A stretch of DNA of 41,064 nucleotides, taken from positions 1 to 41,064 of the forward strand of contig BOBG01000005.1 in NCBI GenBank assembly GCA_026002265.1. Direction: 5' to 3'. The notes beneath the pieces are model-generated. The model ran no database searches, was not told the origin of the DNA, and saw only the letters and a list, made by a program, of their open reading frames with translations. Numbering within the stretch: the stretch's first letter is position 1; every line of letters starts with the position of its first letter. Of the stretch, positions 21,190 to 30,433 are shown one piece after another. This DNA comes from Spirochaetia bacterium (GTDB lineage Bacteria; Spirochaetota; Spirochaetia; Treponematales; Breznakiellaceae). Made by a program: the position numbers and the translations under genes.

Positions 21190-21918
21190 TCAAGGAGGAC
21201 TCAACATCCCGGCGATCACATTTTGAATCCGATTAATCAATACTTGACGGCGTTCAGGAACAGGAATCCCGGCTGTGGCAATCGGCTCCCCAAATTGAAC
21301 CCGGACCGGAAAAGCTTGAACCCGGTACTCTTTTTCAAACACATTATAGGTTCCGGAAAGTGCAACCGGAATGATGGTGGCCTCTGATTGCGTTGCAAGT
21401 TTTATGGAACCGGGCCGGAAGGGGAGGAGTCCCCGTCCCCGGCTCCGGGTACCTTCTGGAAAAATGATCATCGAGCCTCCGGCTTTGATCCGGTTGATGC
21501 CGATGCTAATGGTTTTCAGCGCTTTTCTAGGATTTACCCGGTCGATAAAGAGTCCGCCCAAAAACAAAATCCACAGATCAATAAAAGGAATCCACGCCAA
21601 TTCTTTTTTTGCGATAAATCCGAAGGGGCGGTCCGCAAAAGCCAGCATGAGCATAATATCAAAAATACTGTCATGGTTACTGACAAAGCAGAGGTGGCCG
21701 GTGTGGGGAATATTCTCGCGGCCGATGACAGTTAAATGACAGCCGGTAAAGAAGATAATCACCCGCGCCCATAGTTGGGCTAATTTATAGATGAATAACG
21801 ACATTGGTTCTTTCATTCCGATAAAGCCTAATAAAAAAGCTACAAGGGCAAACGGAAAGAGAAGTATCATGAAAATACCGGTAAATGCAAAGACAACGAC
21901 CGTTTTTATGATAGCCAT
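21190..21918 (-). CDS. plsC: 1-acyl-sn-glycerol-3-phosphate acyltransferase (PlsC-like)
   Basis: A 242-residue membrane enzyme that adds the second acyl chain to lysophosphatidic acid to make phosphatidic acid. An N-terminal hydrophobic region (residues 5-32) is followed by the acyltransferase blocks: NHDSIFD (His82, Asp87; HX4D), GGLFIDR, FPEGTRSRG (153-161) and IIPVALSGTYNVF. The length is normal. It starts the plsC-efp-maf cluster. ATG 21918 has no Shine-Dalgarno sequence; a promoter lies directly in front of it (21925-21953). Confidence 0.93.
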   Translation of the reverse strand: MAIIKTVVVFAFTGIFMILLFPFALVAFLLGFIGMKEPMSLFIYKLAQLWARVIIFFTGCHLTVIGRENIPHTGHLCFVSNHDSIFDIMLMLAFADRPFGFIAKKELAWIPFIDLWILFLGGLFIDRVNPRKALKTISIGINRIKAGGSMIIFPEGTRSRGRGLLPFRPGSIKLATQSEATIIPVALSGTYNVFEKEYRVQAFPVRVQFGEPIATAGIPVPERRQVLINRIQNVIAGMLSPP

Positions 21919-21924
21919 AGAAAA

Positions 21925-21953
21925 ATGTTACTGGAAAAAATATTCTTTTTCAA
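21925..21953 (-). promoter_or_regulatory. Promoter giving a probable leaderless plsC mRNA
   Basis: On the minus strand: -35 TTGAAA (21953-21948), a 17-bp spacer, -10 TAACAT (21930-21925), then 6 nt (TTTTCT) and the ATG at 21918. The spacing puts the transcription start at or next to the ATG, and no ribosome site is present. Confidence 0.55.
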
Positions 21954-22013
21954 CCGAATGTAAAAGAATCCTCTGTCTTTAAAAACGCACACATCCGAAT
22001 ATTTGTAAAAAAT

Positions 22014-22073
22014 GGGGTCAGACCTCCGGTATTTTTTTACAATACAATAAGATAGCAAAAAATTTGAACACCC
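22014..22073 (-). repeat. Single REP core joined to a different palindrome
   Basis: GGGGTCAGACCTC (22014-22026) is followed, in minus orientation, by the usual AT-rich spacer (ATAC, then CGGAGGTCTG). At the place where the partner core should start (44 bp away) there is instead ACCCCGTTGGGGGT (22060-22073), an unrelated palindrome. A similar CCCCCAACGG string occurs at 9508-9520. The element lies between plsC and skp. Confidence 0.7.
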
Positions 22074-22139
22074 CGTTGGGGGTAAATTAGGAAGTGGTAG
22101 TTGAAGAATCGGCAGTCAAGTTACAAACCTACCGGAAAT

Positions 22140-22667
22140 TTAACGGGACGCACGGGCGCGCAGACTCGCGATCAATTTATCCGTGATGTCAACAGTGGGA
22201 CTGTACCAAATGATGCCGGTTATCTCTTTTATGTTAAACACCATGGTATAGCCTTCGCTTTCCGCGATGAGCCGGATCTCGTTGTACACTTGTTCTAAAA
22301 AGGTTCCGGATTGAATCAATTTACTCTTTTGATCTTCAAGTTCTGCTGTTTTAATCCGGAAATATTCTTTTAAAAATCCTGATTTTTGATATATTTCATT
22401 TTCAAGCCGGAGCGATTGTTCACGGTCCCCTTGACGGTCAGCACTCAATTTAAGGCTCGTCAAATCCTGAATTTCTTTTGTCATTTGATCAATATCGGCC
22501 TGTACCCGTGCGCTACGCTCCTCAAATTCCCGGACCGCACGGGAATCCCGGAAAAAAGTGACGTATACACGAGGCAGATCAACGATTGCAAACCGGGTCA
22601 ACTGCTGCGATTCCGCATAAAACCCGGCTCCGCATAGAATCAAGGCACATAAAAGAAGCTTTTTCAT
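22140..22667 (-). CDS. skp: OmpH/Skp family periplasmic chaperone
   Basis: A 175-residue periplasmic chaperone for unfolded outer-membrane proteins. A signal peptide (MKKLLLCALILCGAGFYAESQQ) precedes FAIVDLPRVYVTFF, the family's N-terminal strand, then a long charged coiled-coil (about residues 45-125) and the C-terminal strand (YTMVFNIKEITGIIWYSPTVDITDKLI). ATG 22667 has AAAGGAG before it. It follows bamA by 112 bp in the same direction, completing the tamB-bamA-skp block that treponemes share. The gap 22668-22779 shows no ORF. Confidence 0.93.
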   Translation of the reverse strand: MKKLLLCALILCGAGFYAESQQLTRFAIVDLPRVYVTFFRDSRAVREFEERSARVQADIDQMTKEIQDLTSLKLSADRQGDREQSLRLENEIYQKSGFLKEYFRIKTAELEDQKSKLIQSGTFLEQVYNEIRLIAESEGYTMVFNIKEITGIIWYSPTVDITDKLIASLRARASR

Positions 22668-22779
22668 AATTTCTCCTTTTTTCCCCCTTCACATAGCCCA
22701 GCCCCTGAAAGAATCCGCCGGTGGATTCCGGTACCGGTGCGAAACAAACGCACCATGCCGCGCTCCGGCACACCCGGAT

Positions 22780-25317
22780 TCAATACGATGATAGGGAGAA
22801 AGAGAGAACAAAATCCATACCGGTGGCTGGGTTATCCCCGATTGCACCGATTCCGCCTTTTTGCCATACTACTTTTCCCTCTTGGATTTGGAAACGTTTT
22901 GCAATCGATAATCGGAAGGGAAGTTGCGGAATTGTAAAGCGCAAACCGCCTCCATAGCTGAAAAACATATTATTCGGAAATACACTGAAAAGAGAATCCG
23001 GAGGGTTGCTGATACCGGCCATGTCAAAGAAAAAATCCCACGCAAGCATATTTCGTACCAGCGGAATCCGGAGTTCGATCCAATTTTCCCACAGAGCAAG
23101 TCCTTTCTGGTGATAAACATTTGACCAGCCGCGCGCATTAAACATACCGTCCACAGCAAGCCGGTTCGAATTTTCCACCATGAGATCGCGGCCGGCTTGA
23201 GGAAAAATAAAGGAAAAGCCGGTATGCAGCCCAAGTACTAACCGGAAGCTATAGGTATCACTGAGCTGCGCTTCAAAAAGATTCCAAAAAATTTCTGCCT
23301 TTGTGTCAGACCGGGCATAATGCTCGATTTCACTATTAAACACACCGTACAAACCGAGCCGGGTCATCGCGTAGTAACCCTTTGTAGGATCGTAAAATAT
23401 ATCCCGCTGATCCAGCGCCACACTCGTCCAGAGCGAGTTAGCCGGTCTCCACTGTGCATTACTATCCCGTAGTACCGGATCAAAAGGTCTCAGAATATTT
23501 TCATTAAAACTATTCAGTACAAAGCCGGTACGGATTCCGCCGCTTACCGTTAAATTACCGACCGGAGTATAAAATTGATAACCGGTGGACAGCCCTAACG
23601 ACATATACCACTGATCATATTTCATAAGATAGGCATCCGGTGGCACTTTGTTGGCGCCGATATATTCCTCATAGGAAGTAAATCCATCCGGATATGCTTT
23701 CGACTCATCTCCGTTAAAAAACGGCGCAACATTGTCAAGAGCAGCGTTCCGGAAGGTATGCTGAAAATTGATGCCGGCACTCACCGAAAGGGGAATTCCA
23801 AAAAGCCAGCGCTGTGTGTATTCAACTGAAGCAGTTTGAGTATCGTTGGCAACATTTGCCGCAACACTCATGATATTACCAGTCCGAAGGAAATTCCGGT
23901 CAGTGTACTGGAGCATACCGGATATTGGAAAGGTATCCGGGTCCGATACTCCGGAAAAAGTCAGCCCAAAGGACAATTCAATGGTTTGCTGTTCCTCCAC
24001 GCTGAAAATAAGATCGACGAGGTTGTCAGCGCTTCCCTCCTGAGTATCCGGAAGAATATTGGAAAAATATTGGAGATTATAGAGATTCCGCAGCCCGTTG
24101 TAAATCTTTGCCTGAGAAAAAATTTCACCCGGTTCCAGGGGAATTTCCCGGAGAATGACGTTGTCCCGTACTTTGCTGTTGCCCCGTATGATGATGTGTT
24201 CGATGTGAGATCGCCCCTGCCCGCGCTCGTTGATGAAAAGCCGGAACGAAATGGTCCCGTTTTCCCGATCCCGGATTCCCTGTGACCATATATCGCTCAT
24301 ACCTGATGACTGGTTGCCGTTTGCATCGGTGAATCCTGCCATAATATTGAGGTAACCGCTTTCGTAGTAACGGCCTATGATTCGCTGTATGTCTGTTTCG
24401 ATACGTTGTGCGTTGATGGTTTCACCCACTTTTGAGTACACAAGTGCAGAAAGCTCCGCATTTGAAAAAATTTGATTCCCGTCAAAGGTGATTCCGCCGA
24501 ATTTGTACTGCCGGCCCTCCTCTAATTTGAAAATAATCGTCAGCAGTTTGTTGCCCTTTGAATCGGTACTCGTCTGCTGCTGCGTGTCAACGAGCCGGAC
24601 ATCAACATAACCCCGGTCCCGGTAGTATTGAACGATTGCATACTGGTCAGCTAACAATTTTGACTCTTCAAACGCGCCGTCATTCAAAAGCCCTTTTGTT
24701 TTAAGCGAAAGCTGCTTTTTAAGGGTATTATCGTTAAAAATAGTGTTGCCTTCGAATTCAAAAGCGCCGATGACAACTTTTTGACCCTCGTTAATCGTAA
24801 AAGTGACCGTACAGTTCCGGTTTTGACCCTCTGCAACAGTACTTTTAACTTGAATATCGCTAAAACCTTTTTCCCGGTACTTCCGGATAATGGCAGCTTC
24901 GTCGCCGGCCAGGACCCGGCTGCTTGCAACGCTATTTTCTTTTGTATAAATTAATTCCATCAATTCGGTCCGGCGTATATTTGAATTACCGGAAAAGATG
25001 ATCCGGGAGACAGTCGGCAGTTCAGTCACGATAAACCGGATCCGGACATCAGAACCGTCACGCTCGATACTGCTTTGAATATTTTCAAAATAATCTAAAT
25101 CGTACAATTTACTCAGCAATTCTGCGTACAAACTATCGCTAAATTCTTTTTCAATATAGAAATCCGTTATTGCCTGCAATTCGGAACGTTCCACATGGAT
25201 CAACCCGTTAAACGAAATGTTCCGAATCGGCCGATTCACGTACCATCTATCAGAGCTTTGTGCAAAACTCGAAAACACGACAGTCAGCAACAATATAACG
25301 ATCAATTTTAAACGCAT
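22780..25317 (-). CDS. bamA: Outer membrane protein assembly factor BamA
   Basis: An 845-residue Omp85 protein, the core of the machine that folds beta-barrels into the outer membrane. A signal peptide (MRLKLIVILLLTVVFSSFAQ) is followed by five POTRA domains (roughly 25-370) and a 16-strand barrel (about 380-845) with typical repeats such as TASVEYTQRWLFGIPLSVSAG, LTVSGGIRTGFVLNSF and a substrate-exit region LAVDGMFNARGW. The frame opens further upstream, but ATG 25317 has AGGGAAA in front and gives the signal peptide. It lies 10 nt after tamB. The last residue is Tyr, not the common Phe. Confidence 0.96.
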   Translation of the reverse strand: MRLKLIVILLLTVVFSSFAQSSDRWYVNRPIRNISFNGLIHVERSELQAITDFYIEKEFSDSLYAELLSKLYDLDYFENIQSSIERDGSDVRIRFIVTELPTVSRIIFSGNSNIRRTELMELIYTKENSVASSRVLAGDEAAIIRKYREKGFSDIQVKSTVAEGQNRNCTVTFTINEGQKVVIGAFEFEGNTIFNDNTLKKQLSLKTKGLLNDGAFEESKLLADQYAIVQYYRDRGYVDVRLVDTQQQTSTDSKGNKLLTIIFKLEEGRQYKFGGITFDGNQIFSNAELSALVYSKVGETINAQRIETDIQRIIGRYYESGYLNIMAGFTDANGNQSSGMSDIWSQGIRDRENGTISFRLFINERGQGRSHIEHIIIRGNSKVRDNVILREIPLEPGEIFSQAKIYNGLRNLYNLQYFSNILPDTQEGSADNLVDLIFSVEEQQTIELSFGLTFSGVSDPDTFPISGMLQYTDRNFLRTGNIMSVAANVANDTQTASVEYTQRWLFGIPLSVSAGINFQHTFRNAALDNVAPFFNGDESKAYPDGFTSYEEYIGANKVPPDAYLMKYDQWYMSLGLSTGYQFYTPVGNLTVSGGIRTGFVLNSFNENILRPFDPVLRDSNAQWRPANSLWTSVALDQRDIFYDPTKGYYAMTRLGLYGVFNSEIEHYARSDTKAEIFWNLFEAQLSDTYSFRLVLGLHTGFSFIFPQAGRDLMVENSNRLAVDGMFNARGWSNVYHQKGLALWENWIELRIPLVRNMLAWDFFFDMAGISNPPDSLFSVFPNNMFFSYGGGLRFTIPQLPFRLSIAKRFQIQEGKVVWQKGGIGAIGDNPATGMDFVLSFSLSSY

Positions 25318-25327
25318 AATTTCCCTA

Positions 25328-28300
25328 TTAAAACGATTTTCTCCATATAAATGAAAGAGAAAAATCATCAACAAACAAATGATTCAAATGTTTCGGAGTA
25401 ATACTTATATTGCTCCGTATATCAAACGAAAATCCAAAAGGCATATCCGGACCGTGTATATCCACAGTAAATTCCGGCTCAAACACAATCCCGCCGAAGC
25501 TGCGCTGGGTTCTATCGTAACGTATCTGCCCAAGCGCTTGCACAAACATATCCCGTCCGAGGGATTTACCTATAAAAACAGTAGTATTATCAAAATAGTT
25601 ACCAATTTGTGTTCTGTCAACCGGTTCCGCGTCAAAATCATCTTCCAGCCGGTTCGTTTGTACTAACATAAGATTTTGGAGAATTTGAGTCCGGATGCTG
25701 AACATATCCAGGTGAAAGAAATCCCGGACTCCGCGTTCAAGATACCGGATCACTTGAGTTTGGGCAAGTATATCCGCGGTTGAAGCGATTAGCGTACTCT
25801 GTGCAGATGAATCCCCAGCCCGCCCGGCAAAACTCTGCCCAAGGAGTGAAAGAATTTCAGCTTGAGAGAGAATCGGAGTCGATTCAAAGCGTGCTGTAAA
25901 CGAAGAAAGCGGAGCATTGTCAACGAGCAGCCGGATCGTTACCGGCTCCTGACCAAGCCGGTCCCGGGCTTCCGCGCGCACGGTTATTTTCGGATCCATA
26001 ATGACTTCGTTCTCATTAAACGAAAGCGAGCCTTGCTGAACATAAAAACTCCGCTCAAAATAAAATATCTGTCCGCCTTGAATCCCGACATCTCCGGTGA
26101 TGGAAAAATGTCCGTTCAGTGTATCGTTTTTTATTGCAAGAAGTGCGCCCTGTACCGCAGTTGCCTGCAAAATGGGAAATTCCGCGCTCGGCCACAAAAA
26201 TACCACTTTCGGACCTGTGCGAAGCCGAATATCAGTGACTAGTCCCATCATCTCGGCATCGTTCACCACGGCGCCGGACTTGAAATTCATGGTAATTTCC
26301 GCATCGCTCGCATTAATATCCCCGGTGATTCCAAAAATTCCCTGAGACATAGACAAACGTGCAGATCCGGAGATATGCCCCAGCACATTCAACTCCTGTA
26401 GTTTAAGACTGAATGGAACCGGACTCGGATCCGAGACACTAATGTCAAGGAAAAAAGTTCTTGGATTCCATTGTTCAAAAAAGAACGAGCCGGAAATCAT
26501 GCCCATGCCGGATTCCGCGCTAAAAGGAACCTCTTCAAAAGAAAGGGTATTTCCTTCTGCCGTAAGTACAAATGGAACCGGGCGCATATCAGTCGTCACA
26601 TACTGGGGAACTTGAATACGGACGCTGTGGGCCACAGCACGCCCAAAAAATTCCGGATCCCTCATATCGCCGACAATGCGGAGATTACCAGTCACAAAAC
26701 CGCCGGGCATCCGGAAGACCTTCTGATTTTCAGCCGGAATAAGCTGATAGAGACCGTCAAGATCAGTGTAGACGTTACTTGCCAACACATCCATGTAATT
26801 TCCGTGTATCCGGCCCGTAATGGAACCGCGGATTGGAAAGGGTGCGGCAACTCCCGCATAGAGATCGCCATTTTTATTGATCTTGAGCCGGAGGAAATTC
26901 CGCGGGCCGCCGGATAGGGAAAAACCGGAATCATCGTTCACAAAAACGAATTGAAACGGTTGTGATGCCCGGACCGTGTGAAATGCGGCGTTGTTCATGC
27001 TGATGATTCCGGAGCAATTTTTCAAAGCTTCGCCGACATGCAGCCATGTTTCAACCGGGTTAAAATTGATCTTCACTGATGTTTGCATGCTCATAGCTCC
27101 GTTGATAAAGGAACCCCGGACATCGGCAGTACCCTCCACTCGTGCATCCGGCCGATTCGCAGTTAGATCCGGAATCTGAACATCAAAACCCATGTAATTG
27201 ACAGAAGCATCAGCAATAGAAACAAGATCCGGAGTGATCAAAACCCCGGCATGGGCATTTATCCGGGACCCGCCTACCGCGCCGGAAAGAGAATCAAGCC
27301 GGACATTTATAGTGTATGAATCCGGCGAATCCAGTACCGCATTAAGATTCCCGGAAATTTCCATGGCGCCGGCACCGGGAACCCACCGTCCCAACTGCAT
27401 GGCATTTCCGGTTAGATAGATTTCAGTGTGTTCGTCACGCGCCCATGAACCGTCCAGCGCATAACGCTCCGTTCCAGTGTTATCGCTCATACTGAGCGTA
27501 CCGGAAATTACAGAAAAATCCGGTTTCCATTCAAGCGCCACCATTCCATTGAGCGGTCCCCGGCCGTCATCGACAAACAACTGACTGAGGGTCAGACCCC
27601 TGTCGCCAACGCTGCCGGACAGACCAACCGTAGTATGCAGCGAAACCGGCGTGGGCAGATTTTCACACTCAAAATTTTCAAAATCAATGCCCCAAGATCG
27701 TGGATTTTGGTACCGAATCATAGCTTCAGTCGTTAGCGTCACATACTGACCTTTGTATGGAACCGGAATATTATTCGCGAGCATAAAACCGGAAAAACCG
27801 CCCTCCGGAGAAAATCCAAGCTGAATATTCAAGCCGTAACCATTTACACTCAAAAGGTGTTGATCCAAAAAGGTTCCGGAAAAATCATAGGCAATATCTT
27901 CGTTTTCAGCGTGAGCCATAAAAAAGAATTCATGAGGATCTGCCCAATCAACAGAACCGGAAAGCAAGAAATCTATACCAGCCGTCGTGATAGTACCTTC
28001 ATGAAGTGTAAAATGCCTATCCGAACCGGACATCGTGGTACTGATAAAAATATCCGGAGTTCCTGAGTACACAACTTCAAAAACCGGCGCATGGTAGGTT
28101 ATATGCTTAAAATCAGTGCTTGCAAAAATTTCAGTAGTTACCGCAACATCATCAGCCCATTCCGGGATCGGAATCGTTGTACCGGCAATACGCCGAATAT
28201 CCCGCGCAAAAAGCGAATCAATCCGGGTCCACGCTTCGAGACGCCAGGGTGCGTAATCAACAAAGGCATTCACTGCAATCTGACTCGGCTGTGAATCAGA

Positions 28301-29737
28301 ACGCGGCCGAAGCGCTGACGCACTAAAACCAACACCCGTTTCACTAAAGGTAAAAAGACCGTATACCCGGCTAACGGGGACAGACCCCAGTCGGATTCTA
28401 TCTCCAGTCAATGCAATTTCACCGGTGTCGGTAGTCGAAATGCGGATATCAGCGGCAATCCGGTTCCGTTCATCCGGAACTTCGTGGCGAATCGCCAAAA
28501 GCCCTTCCGCAAAAACCGGATCCGTGCGGATAGTTCCCCGGAATTGTGCATTGATTCCACTCATTTCAGCAAAAAACCGGTCAACAGTGACTGCGTGCTG
28601 AGTGCCATTTCCCCGGATTTCAAACGAGAGCGGCCTTTTTTCAACCGGAATCACCCCATGCAGATCAGCCGTGTAGGTCAGACCCCGATCATTTAGATCA
28701 GCCGTGTAGGTCAGACCCCGATCATTTGAAACCGATGCTGTACCGGAAACTCTTCCCTCCAAATAAGAATCCAGCGGTACAGCGATTGAGATAAAATCAT
28801 GCATCCGGGCATTTTGACTGTTAAAAACAGCTGAAAAGAGTCCGGAATCAAGATCAACAGAACCGGAAAGCTGAACCGGACGCGTATCCGGCCGATTTTT
28901 CACTTCAAGTTGGTTGTCCGTCAAAGAAAGGACAAAAGCAGCCGGTTTCAGCTCAAACAAAAGCTGTGAATCAGACAATCCGGCAAGAAATTCTATGTTA
29001 AGTGTACTATTCACATTCTGAAAACCGGCTGAGGCATTTCCAGCCACTGTGAGCCGTCCCAGAATCGTCATACCGGCATTTTCGGCCGGAGTGTAATTGG
29101 CGGCCAATGAACTCCGGAAATTAAAGCGTTGATTTTCATATACAGCATCACAGCTAATGTCCTCGACAAAAAGTGTAGAGGAAGGATTCCGGAACCTGAG
29201 ATTCCCATGGCGGATATTCACCTTAATATCCCCCATGATTCCGGTTGATTCATTCGATTCGGCCGGAGGAGTCGGGGATCCGGCAAAATGTTCAAAAAAG
29301 GCCCGATCCTGATCCGCATCAACAGATATCCGGGGACTATCAAGTTCTATTTTTTGAATGATCCGGTTAAGCTTGCCAAAAGCCAGATTGGCCAAGGAAA
29401 AAGAAAGATTCACACGGTCAATGGACAGAATCGGCTCCGTACCGCTGCCCTCAACCCGGAGATTGTGGACTTTTAAACGTCCTAACAACGATATTTTAAG
29501 TGAATCGTAGGTAAAAGATCGGCCCATAAACGTGACTGCATGTTCAAAAATAAAATCCCGGAACTCCTGCATCTGTTCCCGGATAATGACTTGCACAGGC
29601 CAAAACAGTGCCATCGTGAGGAGAATCATAACGCTAAAAATACCAATATCCCGGATGATCCGGGCTATGTGCGGTGCAACTCTGAGACGAGGAATAAAGG
29701 GAAACAGCACAATAGTTTTTTTTTCGACTTGTTCCAT
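25328..29737 (-). CDS. tamB: TamB-like translocation/assembly module protein (DUF490), with in-frame REP cores
   Basis: A 1469-residue envelope protein: an N-terminal inner-membrane helix (IFSVMILLTMALFWPVQVII, about 33-52), a long repetitive beta-helix that would bridge the periplasm (a lipid-transport groove in TamB/AsmA relatives), and the C-terminal DUF490 domain (about 1130-1469; MMGLVTDIRLRTGPKVVFLWP, ILSQAEILSLLG, VFIGKSLGRDMFVQ). It is followed by bamA at 10 nt. Four REP cores lie inside the reading frame, giving DRGLTYTADL twice (residues about 337-358), LGSVPV (about 450) and DRGLTLS (about 712). No ribosome site precedes ATG 29737; TAATAT ends 7 nt upstream (29745-29750), so the mRNA may be leaderless. 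Confidence 0.94.
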   Translation of the reverse strand: MEQVEKKTIVLFPFIPRLRVAPHIARIIRDIGIFSVMILLTMALFWPVQVIIREQMQEFRDFIFEHAVTFMGRSFTYDSLKISLLGRLKVHNLRVEGSGTEPILSIDRVNLSFSLANLAFGKLNRIIQKIELDSPRISVDADQDRAFFEHFAGSPTPPAESNESTGIMGDIKVNIRHGNLRFRNPSSTLFVEDISCDAVYENQRFNFRSSLAANYTPAENAGMTILGRLTVAGNASAGFQNVNSTLNIEFLAGLSDSQLLFELKPAAFVLSLTDNQLEVKNRPDTRPVQLSGSVDLDSGLFSAVFNSQNARMHDFISIAVPLDSYLEGRVSGTASVSNDRGLTYTADLNDRGLTYTADLHGVIPVEKRPLSFEIRGNGTQHAVTVDRFFAEMSGINAQFRGTIRTDPVFAEGLLAIRHEVPDERNRIAADIRISTTDTGEIALTGDRIRLGSVPVSRVYGLFTFSETGVGFSASALRPRSDSQPSQIAVNAFVDYAPWRLEAWTRIDSLFARDIRRIAGTTIPIPEWADDVAVTTEIFASTDFKHITYHAPVFEVVYSGTPDIFISTTMSGSDRHFTLHEGTITTAGIDFLLSGSVDWADPHEFFFMAHAENEDIAYDFSGTFLDQHLLSVNGYGLNIQLGFSPEGGFSGFMLANNIPVPYKGQYVTLTTEAMIRYQNPRSWGIDFENFECENLPTPVSLHTTVGLSGSVGDRGLTLSQLFVDDGRGPLNGMVALEWKPDFSVISGTLSMSDNTGTERYALDGSWARDEHTEIYLTGNAMQLGRWVPGAGAMEISGNLNAVLDSPDSYTINVRLDSLSGAVGGSRINAHAGVLITPDLVSIADASVNYMGFDVQIPDLTANRPDARVEGTADVRGSFINGAMSMQTSVKINFNPVETWLHVGEALKNCSGIISMNNAAFHTVRASQPFQFVFVNDDSGFSLSGGPRNFLRLKINKNGDLYAGVAAPFPIRGSITGRIHGNYMDVLASNVYTDLDGLYQLIPAENQKVFRMPGGFVTGNLRIVGDMRDPEFFGRAVAHSVRIQVPQYVTTDMRPVPFVLTAEGNTLSFEEVPFSAESGMGMISGSFFFEQWNPRTFFLDISVSDPSPVPFSLKLQELNVLGHISGSARLSMSQGIFGITGDINASDAEITMNFKSGAVVNDAEMMGLVTDIRLRTGPKVVFLWPSAEFPILQATAVQGALLAIKNDTLNGHFSITGDVGIQGGQIFYFERSFYVQQGSLSFNENEVIMDPKITVRAEARDRLGQEPVTIRLLVDNAPLSSFTARFESTPILSQAEILSLLGQSFAGRAGDSSAQSTLIASTADILAQTQVIRYLERGVRDFFHLDMFSIRTQILQNLMLVQTNRLEDDFDAEPVDRTQIGNYFDNTTVFIGKSLGRDMFVQALGQIRYDRTQRSFGGIVFEPEFTVDIHGPDMPFGFSFDIRSNISITPKHLNHLFVDDFSLSFIWRKSF
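27589..27601 (+). repeat. REP core inside tamB (1)
   Basis: AGGGTCAGACCCC-like sequence read on the minus strand as GAC-AGG-GGT-CTG-ACC (Asp-Arg-Gly-Leu-Thr, about residue 712). It has no partner at 43-44 bp. Confidence 0.7.
28377..28389 (+). repeat. REP core inside tamB (2)
   Basis: GGGGACAGACCCC, a perfect family core, is read on the minus strand as CTG-GGG-TCT-GTC-CCC (Leu-Gly-Ser-Val-Pro, about residue 450). It uses a different reading frame of the core from the other tamB copies, and it has no partner core. Confidence 0.75.
28662..28727 (+). repeat. 33-bp perfect tandem duplication containing two REP cores, inside tamB
   Basis: The units 28662-28694 and 28695-28727 are identical, each beginning AGATCAGCCGTG and containing TAGGTCAGACCCC (28674-28686 and 28707-28719). 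Thirty-three bases is 11 codons, so the duplication keeps the frame and repeats NDRGLTYTADL in the protein. Confidence 0.95.
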
Positions 29738-29793
29738 GTATACTATATTAGTACAAATAATATATGTATTATGATACAGTGTCTAGAACTTTA

Positions 29794-30330
29794 CTAGGGA
29801 CAGACCCTTAATCTCAAGATTTCTCCGGTGAATCTTTGCCAGAATTCCGGCGTAACCGGTGTGACAATACGAGTAATTCCGTGCTGGAGGTGATACAATC
29901 CTCCCCACTCCCAATCCTCCGGTTTTTTTACCAGACCAACTTTCACAGCATTATTGTTAATGTAATCAAATACAAGCCAAAAATCCACATCACTGCTAAT
30001 CTTCCGGCTCCAGAATCGGTCGCCCCAGAAATGGCCGGAAGTGTTATGTTCTTTATTCCACCGATGAGCGAAAACTTGTTTCACCCATTTCATTATTGTA
30101 GAAAGAGATTGCCCTTTTTCCGGCGTGATTTCCAGATGGAAATGGGTATCCATTATCGTAAAGGTGTGCAGTTCAAACCGGTAGCCTTTTTCGTATTTTG
30201 CTTCATACATTACCTGAAGGAACATGTTTTTTGTTTTCTTATTCCTCAGCTCTTTTGCTTTCCGGTTACAATCGGAAATAATATGATAAGAATCTCCGCG
30301 AGAAGTATCTCCGCGCAATGAGCGTGCCAT
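29794..30330 (-). CDS. REP-associated tyrosine transposase (RAYT2)
   Basis: A 178-residue HUH single-strand transposase of the RAYT group. The HUH motif is THFHLE (His63, His65) and the catalytic Tyr123 is in DYINNNAVKVG. RAYT blocks RGDTSRGDSYHI and WGDRFWSRKI are intact. It is clearly diverged from RAYT1 and RAYT3. ATG 30330 has GGAGG about 5 nt upstream. Its last codons and TAG stop (Arg-Val-Cys-Pro-stop) are formed by the REP core at 29796-29808, and another core lies 53 bp upstream of its start (30383-30395), so the gene is framed by cores. It sits between the divergent tamB and hydF genes. Confidence 0.92.
   Translation of the reverse strand: MARSLRGDTSRGDSYHIISDCNRKAKELRNKKTKNMFLQVMYEAKYEKGYRFELHTFTIMDTHFHLEITPEKGQSLSTIMKWVKQVFAHRWNKEHNTSGHFWGDRFWSRKISSDVDFWLVFDYINNNAVKVGLVKKPEDWEWGGLYHLQHGITRIVTPVTPEFWQRFTGEILRLRVCP
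29796..29808 (+). repeat. REP core forming the 3' end of RAYT2
   Basis: AGGGACAGACCCT covers the final codons of RAYT2 on the minus strand. Its outer bases differ from the consensus, but the inner GGACAGACC is exact. Confidence 0.7.
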
Positions 30331-30382
30331 AACAACCTCCTACCTATAATACGGGGTGGAGTCGTGTTTTTGATTCTATTCT

Positions 30383-30395
30383 GGGGTCAGACCCT
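30383..30395 (+). repeat. REP core upstream of RAYT2 and hydF
   Basis: GGGGTCAGACCCT followed by AATTCCC. It lies 53 bp before the RAYT2 start and 39 bp before the hydF start, between the two divergent genes. The CCCTAATTCCC flank resembles the one at the RAYT1 3' end. Confidence 0.75.
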
Positions 30396-30418
30396 AATTC
30401 CCTTTCTATAACTATTTG

Positions 30419-30427
30419 TGCTACACT
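30419..30427 (+). promoter_or_regulatory. Extended -10 promoter, probably leaderless, of hydF
   Basis: TGCTACACT (TG at 30419, hexamer 30422-30427) ends 6 nt before ATG 30434. There is no Shine-Dalgarno sequence. This is the same arrangement as at 16407-16422. Confidence 0.5.
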
Positions 30428-30433
30428 ATCCAC

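Noticed and set aside
23836..24285. Plus-strand frame inside bamA
   Set aside because: Shadow of bamA with no start signal.
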